Assembly: GCA_964615795.1 (NCBI GenBank)
Contig: CAZTQR010000057.1
Coordinates: 1 to 21,234 of the forward strand
Origin: JADJAH01 sp964615795
Lineage (GTDB): Bacteria; Bacteroidota; Ignavibacteria; Tepidaquicellales; Tepidaquicellaceae
Direction: 5' to 3'
DNA: 21,234 bases
Positions 15,477 through 21,234 of this stretch are shown piece after piece. Under the pieces are notes generated by a model. That model did not search any database, had not been told where the DNA came from, and saw only the letters and a list, made by a program, of their open reading frames with translations. Both the position numbers and the translations under genes were made by a program. Within the stretch, counting starts at the first letter, position 1. Each line of letters begins with the position of its first letter.

Positions 15477-16946
15477 ATGCTCTTTAACTCCATACACTTT
15501 CTCATTTTCTTTCCTGTTGTCACCACTCTCTATTTCCTGTTGCCGCACAGATTCAGGTGGATGCTGCTTCTTGCGGCAAGCTGTTATTTCTACATGGCAT
15601 TCATCCCGGCATATATTCTCATACTTGCAGTTACAATCGTAATTGATTACTTCGCGGGAATCTACATCGAGCGGTCCGAAGGAAAGAAGAGGAAGAAATT
15701 CCTGGCTGTCAGCATAGTGAGCCTCATACTTGTGCTGTTTGTCTTCAAGTATTTCAACTTCGTCAATCAGAGTCTTGCGGACGTGTTCAGAACGTTTGAG
15801 CTTGAGTATCCCGTGGAAAACATCGGATTGATACTTCCGATCGGATTGTCGTTCCATACGTTCCAGAGTCTGAGCTATGTTGTGGAGGTTTACAGAGGAA
15901 GGCAGAAGGCGGAAAAGAACTTTGGCATTTACTCACTGTTTGTTATGTTCTACCCTCAGCTTGTTGCGGGCCCGATCGAAAGGCCTCAACAGCTTCTGTA
16001 CCAGTTCTATGAGCGCCACAGATTTGAATACAGGCGCATTGCCGACGGTCTTAAGCTAATGGCATGGGGTATGTTCAAGAAGGTCGTAATTGCCGACAGG
16101 CTTGCGGTGTTCGTGAATCAGGTCTATGACAATCCGCAGAATTACGAAGGCATAAGCATGGTGATAGCAACGGTCTTCTTTGCGTTTCAGATCTACTGCG
16201 ACTTCTCGGGATATTCAGACATCGCGATCGGTTCGGCGCAGGTCATGGGGTTCAAGCTCATGCAGAATTTCAACCGGCCGTATTTTTCAAAATCCATAAG
16301 CGAATTCTGGAAGCGATGGCACATCTCGCTATCGACATGGTTCAGGGACTACCTCTACATTCCGCTCGGAGGTAACAGGGTCGGCATCCCTAGGTGGTAC
16401 TTCAACCTCTTCTTCACATTCATGGTAAGCGGCCTGTGGCACGGAGCTAACTGGACTTTCGTGATCTGGGGAGCGCTTCACGGCACATATCTTATCATCG
16501 GAATTCTTACAAGGAACTTCCGGGAGAAGTTTTTGGAGATCACAGGACTCGCAAAGGCAAAGCGACTGCACAGATTCATTCAGGTAATGATCACCGCAGC
16601 GCTTGTGTGCTTCTCATGGGTTTTCTTCCGTGCGATGAATCTGCACGACGCAATGCTCATACTCGCAAACATGATCAAGGGCATCGGAAACGTCACGCAG
16701 ATGTTCGGCCCTGACAGAGTTCACATACTTTATCTCGGCAGGAATTTGCTTGAGTTTGCTATCTGCATTCTGCTGATAGCATTCCTCGGGATCGTTGAGC
16801 TCATACAAAGGCGGGGAAGCATTATTGAAATGATCAACTCAAAGCCGGCCGTTTACCGATGGGCGCTCTATTACCTTATCCTCACTGCGATCATACTTCT
16901 TGGCCAGTATGAGATATCCCAAAGATTTATCTACTTCCAGTTTTGA
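15477..16946 (+). CDS. MBOAT family O-acyltransferase (AlgI-like)
   Basis: A 489-aa polytopic inner-membrane O-acyltransferase of the AlgI/DltB/PatA type. These proteins move an acyl group, usually acetyl, across the membrane towards a cell-surface or secreted polymer. The N-terminus MLFNSIHFLIFFPVVTTLYF is characteristic, with many further hydrophobic segments and the motifs LPIGLSFHTFQSLSYVVEVY, FYPQLVAGPIERP, CDFSGYSDIAIG, FWKRWHISLSTWFRDYLYIP (His282) and VSGLWHGANW with the invariant catalytic His322. Length matches the family. The ATG at 15477 has only a weak GGCGGA at 15468. The SGNH-like gene starts inside its stop codon (TTGA overlap), so the two are translationally coupled. The polymer is not identified: no alginate, teichoic acid or peptidoglycan genes are in view. 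Confidence 0.94.
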   Translation: MLFNSIHFLIFFPVVTTLYFLLPHRFRWMLLLAASCYFYMAFIPAYILILAVTIVIDYFAGIYIERSEGKKRKKFLAVSIVSLILVLFVFKYFNFVNQSLADVFRTFELEYPVENIGLILPIGLSFHTFQSLSYVVEVYRGRQKAEKNFGIYSLFVMFYPQLVAGPIERPQQLLYQFYERHRFEYRRIADGLKLMAWGMFKKVVIADRLAVFVNQVYDNPQNYEGISMVIATVFFAFQIYCDFSGYSDIAIGSAQVMGFKLMQNFNRPYFSKSISEFWKRWHISLSTWFRDYLYIPLGGNRVGIPRWYFNLFFTFMVSGLWHGANWTFVIWGALHGTYLIIGILTRNFREKFLEITGLAKAKRLHRFIQVMITAALVCFSWVFFRAMNLHDAMLILANMIKGIGNVTQMFGPDRVHILYLGRNLLEFAICILLIAFLGIVELIQRRGSIIEMINSKPAVYRWALYYLILTAIILLGQYEISQRFIYFQF

Positions 16947-17920
16947 CAAAACTTGTTCTGAAAATATTGATTCTCTCAGTCGCGGTCGGCGCAAGCATAA
17001 TGATTATCGCAAAACGTAACGGTGTTAAGAAGTACGATTCGCGAAACTACTTCGCCGCAGTAATTGACAAGGACAGTCTTATAAGAAATGTTCCTTCTCC
17101 AAGGCTGATCTTTGCCGGCGCGTCAAATCTCGCATTCGGACTCGATTCCAAACTCATAGAAAAGGAACTCGGTGTGAATGTGATCAACATGGGTCTGCAT
17201 GGAAACTTCGGGCTTGATTTCATTCTTAACAATGTGGCAATGAACATCAGGCAGGGAGATGTGGTGGTGCTTTCGATCGAGTATTACCTCGACGAGATGT
17301 TTTACAAAGATATTGACTACGTGCTCAATGTTTATCCGGATGCGGAGAAGTATGTCAGCAGGGATCCGGATTTTTACGCGCAGGAGCTGAAGTACTTCGT
17401 GAGCGAGTCGCAGGAAAGCTGGAAACGAATGTCAAACACTTTCTTTGACAAAGCGCTGAAATTCAAGGAAGCAAAGGTCTTCATCTCAGATCAGGTGCAT
17501 TCATACGATACGTTGATCTACTCCAGAAGCGCATTCAATGAAAACGGAGATGTGATCAGTCATCTCGGAAAGCAGTATCCGTTTGAGCTTCGGGGAAGAA
17601 CGCCGCTCGAGGTCAAAGACTATTCGGGGAACATCAGAAAGCTTAACAACTTCGCCGGGGAAGTTGAGAAGAAGGGCGGCAGGGTTTACTTCACTTTTGC
17701 AAGCTATCCTGAAAGCGAGTATGAAAAGAACAGGAAAGCCGTGAAGGATTTTGAAACACAGCTTAACAATGAACTTAAGATTAAGATCATAACAACTCCC
17801 GAAGAGCTTGTCTATTCCGATTCACTGTTCTTCGATACGGTCTATCATCTGAATGAAGAAGGCAGGAACAAAAGAACCGGGTTGCTGATATCCAAACTGA
17901 AGGAAGAACATTACAGGTGA
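16943..17920 (+). CDS. SGNH/GDSL-like acyltransferase partner of the MBOAT protein
   Basis: A 325-aa protein with one N-terminal membrane segment (LVLKILILSVAVGASIMIIA, about 4-23) and a periplasmic SGNH-like domain. Block I is LIFAGASNLAFG with candidate nucleophile Ser61, block II is NMGLHGNFG, and the C-terminal block is FDTVYHLNEEG with Asp298 and His302, giving a plausible Ser-Asp-His triad. In AlgI/AlgJ-, DltB/DltD- and PatA/PatB-type systems such partners finish transfer of the acyl group to the polymer. The start is the TTG at 16943, whose TTGA overlaps the TGA of the MBOAT gene by 4 bp (16943-16946), a strong sign of coupled translation. The substrate is unknown. It converges with the TadA operon. 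Confidence 0.85.
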   Translation: MTKLVLKILILSVAVGASIMIIAKRNGVKKYDSRNYFAAVIDKDSLIRNVPSPRLIFAGASNLAFGLDSKLIEKELGVNVINMGLHGNFGLDFILNNVAMNIRQGDVVVLSIEYYLDEMFYKDIDYVLNVYPDAEKYVSRDPDFYAQELKYFVSESQESWKRMSNTFFDKALKFKEAKVFISDQVHSYDTLIYSRSAFNENGDVISHLGKQYPFELRGRTPLEVKDYSGNIRKLNNFAGEVEKKGGRVYFTFASYPESEYEKNRKAVKDFETQLNNELKIKIITTPEELVYSDSLFFDTVYHLNEEGRNKRTGLLISKLKEEHYR

Positions 17921-17945
17921 GATTGGTCTGATTGCAAACAGATCT

Positions 17946-18053
17946 TCAGCGGCAAAAGTATTTTTCGCTCAGCTTCAGAATATGCCTGCAAGTTATCTCA
18001 TTGCCGCAGACAACAGCCGGCATCGGTTCAATCTCTCCGGCCCGGTATTTCAT
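17946..18053 (-). CDS. Possible small 35-aa protein downstream of TadA
   Basis: An ATG at 18053 opens a 35-codon frame (MKYRAGEIEPMPAVV...KLSEKYFCR) ending in TGA, with AAGG 5 nt before the ATG. Composition looks protein-like, with four cysteines. It lies in the same frame as tadA, separated from it only by that gene's TAA and 14 sense codons. It could be a genuine small protein, the remnant of a longer C-terminus, or chance. I do not recognise a family. Confidence 0.22.
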   Translation of the reverse strand: MKYRAGEIEPMPAVVCGNEITCRHILKLSEKYFCR

Positions 18054-18095
18054 CGAAACCTTGAAAGATGAGCAAGGCTCACCGCTGATCCTTTG

Positions 18096-18554
18096 TTATC
18101 CGTCGTGTCTCCTGACTTCAAAGAAGCTCTTCAATATTTCACGGCATTTGTCGTCAAGAACTCCGCCGAGTACGTTTACCTTATGATTGAGATTGTCTGA
18201 TGAAGTGATGTTGAACACACTGCCGCAAGCTCCGCTTCGGAAATCGTAGGCGCCGAAGAACAGATTTTCAATTTTTGAAAGGACGATTGCTCCTGCGCAC
18301 ATCACGCATGGCTCGAGCGTAACATACATCGTACAGCCGGCAAGCGTTTTGCTTTGAAGGTACTCGGCCGCAGAAGTGATGGCCATGATCTCAGCATGTG
18401 CGGTGGGGTCTTTCAGCGTTTCTATTCTGTTGTGCGACTTTGCGATTATGCTGTTCTGAAACACGATCACGCATCCTACCGGCACCTCGCCCTCTTCGTA
18501 AGCCCGCTCGGCCTCCCGGTATGCATAGCCCATATAAAATTCATTTGAAGTCAT
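18096..18554 (-). CDS. tadA: tRNA-specific adenosine deaminase TadA
   Basis: A 152-aa zinc-dependent deaminase of the TadA/cytidine-deaminase fold. It converts the wobble adenosine 34 of tRNA-Arg(ACG) to inosine. The active site is complete: His53-Ala-Glu55 in TAHAEIMAI supplies a zinc ligand and the proton-shuttling Glu, and PCVMC (82-86) supplies Cys83 and Cys86. EGEVPVGCVIV and HNRIETLKDPTAH match TadA rather than guanine or cytosine deaminases, though general nucleoside deaminases of this fold cannot be fully excluded. Length is normal. The start ATG has only a weak GAAA upstream. It is the last clear gene of a minus-strand run behind the deacetylase-like gene, with 90 bp between them that contain a strong hairpin. 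Confidence 0.9.
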   Translation of the reverse strand: MTSNEFYMGYAYREAERAYEEGEVPVGCVIVFQNSIIAKSHNRIETLKDPTAHAEIMAITSAAEYLQSKTLAGCTMYVTLEPCVMCAGAIVLSKIENLFFGAYDFRSGACGSVFNITSSDNLNHKVNVLGGVLDDKCREILKSFFEVRRHDG

Positions 18555-18597
18555 TTCTTTTTTTGTCTTTGTCCGGTTATCACTTCTCAGTCTTTTT

Positions 18598-18624
18598 TTC
18601 CACGGACACCGTGGAATCTTTTTT
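18598..18624 (+). terminator. Intrinsic-terminator-like hairpin oriented to the plus strand
   Basis: TTCCACGG / CCGTGGAA form a perfect 8-bp stem with an ACA loop, followed on the plus strand by TCTTTTTT. A T-run also precedes it. The flanking genes are on the minus strand, where the hairpin is followed by an A-run instead. So it would stop antisense (plus-strand) transcripts, or act as an intercistronic stem-loop between the deacetylase-like gene and tadA. Confidence 0.5.
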
Positions 18625-18644
18625 AATGCCCGGATTCATTCTCC

Positions 18645-19703
18645 TTACAAATCTGCCAAAGTCGAGAATCTGTAGCCACGCTTTCTGAGCGGTTCAAGGG
18701 CTTTCCACATCGCCTCAAACCCGGAGATTCCGGGATTCACCGCTATTACCGCGTTTTTCTGTCCGCGGCTTTCAAGCAATGAAGCAAGCCGGTCCGCGCT
18801 GAATTCAGAAGAGTAAGCCGGAACGATCAGTGTGTCTTCATAGATCCGCAGTCCGAACTTCTCAAATTCGCTTTTCACAGTCTCTGCCAGCTCCGGTTGC
18901 GATTCAACCCCCTTTAAGATCACACCGGAGACTTTTGCAAAACTCATGCTCAGCCCTCTTGCCTTTGATCGTATCTCCCTTTCATCCATGCCGGCTCTGA
19001 AATCCGAATCAAAAGAGTCCCCGGATCCAAGCTGAAGCTCAAGCACATGGTCCCGGCCGGACTCCGCAATCAGCGCCTGGTAATCTGCCCTGTCATTGCT
19101 CTGCGGCATTACCACTGAAAACTCTTCCGCCGAGTTAACGATAATTCCTGCATCAGAAAGGGTCAGGTATTCGAGACTGTCTATCAACAGACAAATTAAT
19201 GCAGATCTTCGCTGGGCGGAATCGGATCGGAGGAGTGCAATGTAGCCAACTTTCGAATTCAGCGTGTCGGAGTTTTTGTAAACATTTATTCCGACAGTCT
19301 TTGCGCGCGGCTCTTCGCGTACTCTTACCGTCAGGCTCATGTTTGTGAGATAATTGCTGAGGTCATGATTTACCGTAACGCTCGGAAGGTCTGAAGGAAG
19401 CCTGATCTCCTTTGCAAACCACAATCCGGCCGACTTTCTGTCGCTGATATTTCTGATCCATTTGCCCTCTATGCCGAACGTACCGAGCACCGAATCAATA
19501 CCGGCGGATATCTTCTCACCGGAAGGCAGTGCCTGCAACGGCTCATGCCGGATCTCCGGCTTCGGATCCCTGAAGTGATAGTAACCGAGGACCGCGGAGC
19601 AAACGAGAAGCACAGCAGCAATCAGAAACTTCTTTCCCTGAGATAAGGACTGCTGTTCAGGATCTTCTCCTGATTTCGAACCGTCATTCACTGCACTCTT
19701 CAT
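18645..19703 (-). CDS. Membrane-anchored divergent polysaccharide deacetylase-like protein, catalytic residues lost
   Basis: A 352-aa protein with a polar N-terminus, one membrane anchor (about 26-42, LIAAVLLVCSAVLGYYHF) and a periplasmic part. From about residue 168 the order of segments follows the YibQ-type divergent polysaccharide deacetylase family (DUF610): ALICLLIDSLEYL for the family's IAIVIDDLGY strand, FSVVMPQSNDRADYQALIAE, VLELQL, MDEREIRSKARGL, GVILKGVES for the family's GVNNHMGS, FGLRIYEDT, and C-terminal ALEPLRKRGYRFSTLADL. The metal-binding residues are not conserved: the second Asp of the DD pair is Ser176 and the His of NHMGS is replaced in KGVES (264-268). It is probably not an active deacetylase. 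The ATG at 19703 is 9 nt after the aldo/keto reductase stop, so the two are likely one transcript; a TTG at 19709 is possible. Confidence 0.6.
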   Translation of the reverse strand: MKSAVNDGSKSGEDPEQQSLSQGKKFLIAAVLLVCSAVLGYYHFRDPKPEIRHEPLQALPSGEKISAGIDSVLGTFGIEGKWIRNISDRKSAGLWFAKEIRLPSDLPSVTVNHDLSNYLTNMSLTVRVREEPRAKTVGINVYKNSDTLNSKVGYIALLRSDSAQRRSALICLLIDSLEYLTLSDAGIIVNSAEEFSVVMPQSNDRADYQALIAESGRDHVLELQLGSGDSFDSDFRAGMDEREIRSKARGLSMSFAKVSGVILKGVESQPELAETVKSEFEKFGLRIYEDTLIVPAYSSEFSADRLASLLESRGQKNAVIAVNPGISGFEAMWKALEPLRKRGYRFSTLADL

Positions 19704-19712
19704 GCTCAAAGT

Positions 19713-21137
19713 TCAGTTCTTTATGTTCAGAATTTCCGAACTCGCATGTCTTATGATTTCTTCTGCATTTTCGATACTCCGGAGTTTCATCACTTCAAGC
19801 GCATCGTCCACGTATCCCGGCTTTCTCATACCAAGCAGTACACTGCTTACCCCGCGGACGGAAGCGGTAACCAACAGCGCTTTTCTTGCAAGAGACAGTC
19901 CGTGATATCCGGGCGGCAGATGTTCGTTTATGAGGCCGTGTATGAACTGTGCCCGCTTGCCCGCCCTGAGCTTGTAATAGTTTGAAACGAAGTTCATCAG
20001 CTTATGGCACTCGTGAACATATTTTTGTACACGCATAAACAGGTTCTCGTTCGACCTTCTGCCTTCTGCAAAATGTGAGATCTCGGAAATTGCAGGAGTG
20101 TAAGTCTGCATGATCATGTCGTTCAGATGCTCTATACTGCCGAAGAATTTCCAGTTCTCATATATCATTCTGCCCGTAGTGAATTTATCCGAGATCAGTT
20201 TAAGCTCGTCTCCTTCCACACCTTCACGAGGCAGTATCTCATTTGTTATGTCCGCTTCCATCTGTTTTACAAGCTCATTCTGCCTGATGAAGTCCTTCTC
20301 GCGGAAGTCATCTGCTTTGAAATCTGCAAGTCTCACAAGCCCTGTGGACATAATCGCATTGAGCGGCCTGTTCACATACACTTTCATTCCTCTTTCATGT
20401 GCATATTCAAGCACTGTCTTCGTGCTGTCAGAATTGTTTCGTACAGTCACCGCACCGCCTTCGAACAGGTTCAGCGGAAACTGCACAGATCTGAAATGAT
20501 TTCCGCTTCCGGCAACTTTCTCCGCCGCCGCTATGCATCTTTCGAGTGATACGAATTCGGTGCTCTCCTTATAAGAAACAAATGTGTTCGATGAAATACC
20601 GTAATCCCTGATCCTGCCCTCGCGCACCTTATCTTCGAGAAACTCAAACGCCTTTTCGACCCGGCCGTAGAACAGATTCCGGTTCTCTTCAAGAGATGCG
20701 CCTGAGGAGTTCCGGAAGCTGAGCGAATATTCCGGATTATGCAGAAGGTAAGTATCAACATATTCAACCTTCAGGCGTTCAAACTGCCTTTGGAACTGGT
20801 CTTCGAGAAAATCAGGGCTGATGGAATGCCAAAGTTTCTCATTGAACTCGATCACATCACGGAAGGCGTTGCCGCGGGATCTCTTTTCCCTGGCAACGGT
20901 AAGATTCTTTCCCTGAATGTAGCCGCCCTTTGTAATGAGAGTTATGTTCTTTCGTTCAATGTTTCCGGATGCAGTGAGTTCTGCAACTACATTGCCTATC
21001 AGGGATTCGCTTCCGCCGTCGGCGTAGTTTGCAGAAGTATCAATCACATTTACACCTGCAAGCAGTGCCTTCGACAGCGACTGCCTGTGCTCTTCCACAA
21101 GTTCATTTATGCGGTAACATCCGAAACCGATATTCAA
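19713..21137 (-). CDS. Aldo/keto reductase family protein with extended C-terminal region
   Basis: A 474-aa NAD(P)H-dependent oxidoreductase of the aldo/keto reductase superfamily, cytoplasmic. N-terminal IGFGCYRI begins the barrel. The catalytic tetrad is visible: Asp33 and Tyr38 (VIDTSANYADGG), Lys70 (LITKGGY) and His133 (TYLLHNPEY). GISSNTF, SVQFPLNLFE and the late RGVSSVLLGMRKPGYVDDAL match the barrel's cofactor-binding half. Between about 285 and 425 a helical, charged insertion precedes that last strand, making the protein over 100 residues longer than usual (300-340). Substrate unknown. The start is a TTG at 21137, since no ATG fits IGFG. The frame stays open upstream, so the true start may be earlier. 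It heads a minus-strand run with the deacetylase-like gene and tadA. Confidence 0.85.
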   Translation of the reverse strand: MNIGFGCYRINELVEEHRQSLSKALLAGVNVIDTSANYADGGSESLIGNVVAELTASGNIERKNITLITKGGYIQGKNLTVAREKRSRGNAFRDVIEFNEKLWHSISPDFLEDQFQRQFERLKVEYVDTYLLHNPEYSLSFRNSSGASLEENRNLFYGRVEKAFEFLEDKVREGRIRDYGISSNTFVSYKESTEFVSLERCIAAAEKVAGSGNHFRSVQFPLNLFEGGAVTVRNNSDSTKTVLEYAHERGMKVYVNRPLNAIMSTGLVRLADFKADDFREKDFIRQNELVKQMEADITNEILPREGVEGDELKLISDKFTTGRMIYENWKFFGSIEHLNDMIMQTYTPAISEISHFAEGRRSNENLFMRVQKYVHECHKLMNFVSNYYKLRAGKRAQFIHGLINEHLPPGYHGLSLARKALLVTASVRGVSSVLLGMRKPGYVDDALEVMKLRSIENAEEIIRHASSEILNIKN

Positions 21138-21186
21138 AGTATGCCGGATTAAGTTAAGTTGCTGAGTTGATCTGTAATTGAAGGCA

Positions 21187-21216
21187 CAAATTAATCAGAC
21201 TTTCATCAATTGACAA
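21187..21216 (-). promoter_or_regulatory. Weak Bacteroidota-type promoter of the aldo/keto reductase run
   Basis: On the minus strand TTG (21216-21214) is followed after 19 nt by TTAATTTG (21194-21187), one mismatch from TAnnTTTG. It would start transcription about 40 nt before the TTG start codon at 21137. Confidence 0.3.
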
Positions 21217-21234
21217 TTTACTTTGGGACAATTT

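Noticed and set aside
17932..18186. An 84-codon plus-strand open frame between the SGNH gene and tadA
   Set aside because: Half of it is antisense to the conserved end of tadA, with no ribosome-binding site or recognisable motif.

Overview
The window looks like chromosomal DNA from a member of the Ignavibacteria / Bacteroidota-Chlorobi group. Three things point there. The protein at 6860-10027 ends in a type IX secretion (T9SS) type A sorting domain of the 'NYPNPFNPSTTI...' kind. The subtilase at 11861-15265 ends in the dockerin-like 'SGDV.RDG.VD.TD' module common in that group. Two gene-proximal promoters fit the Bacteroidota pattern TTG-N(20-21)-TAnnTTTG. Recognisable Shine-Dalgarno sequences are sparse. 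I see no phage, plasmid, insertion sequence, CRISPR or restriction locus.

Layout from left to right. (1) 205-2895, plus strand: a PcrA/UvrD-type helicase followed 45 bp later by a small EVE-domain protein. (2) 2915-3208, minus strand: two serine tRNAs, CGA and GGA, separated by an intrinsic terminator. (3) 3510-6644, plus strand: a large fusion of a class III nucleotide cyclase domain, a STAND-type ATPase and TPR repeats. Two inverted repeats lie upstream of it, and its cyclase active site is substituted. (4) 6860-10027, minus strand: a secreted protein with FG-GAP-like repeats, a glycine-rich amphipathic central region, a CARDB domain and the T9SS tail. (5) 10229-11695, plus strand: an unrecognised all-helical cytoplasmic protein, read divergently from the previous gene. 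(6) 11861-15265, plus strand: a secreted S8 protease with a P-domain, an ASH-like domain and dockerin-like repeats. A 7-bp-arm palindrome and a promoter lie in front of it. (7) 15477-17920, plus strand: an MBOAT O-acyltransferase and an SGNH-like partner whose reading frames overlap by 4 bp, the usual architecture of a cell-surface polymer O-acylation system. (8) 21137-18096, minus strand: an aldo/keto reductase with an inserted helical region, a membrane-anchored polysaccharide-deacetylase-like protein that has lost its catalytic residues, and the tRNA adenosine deaminase TadA.

The genes form no single pathway. Housekeeping functions (helicase, serine tRNAs, TadA) are mixed with envelope or extracellular functions (T9SS cargo, subtilase, MBOAT/SGNH pair, deacetylase-like protein) and one signalling protein. 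I did not find a convincing undescribed multi-gene system. The items most worth a second look are the substituted cyclase fused to a STAND/TPR scaffold, the pore-former-like centre of the T9SS cargo, the degenerate deacetylase, and the palindrome beside the protease promoter. All functional calls come from reading motifs by eye, with no database search.
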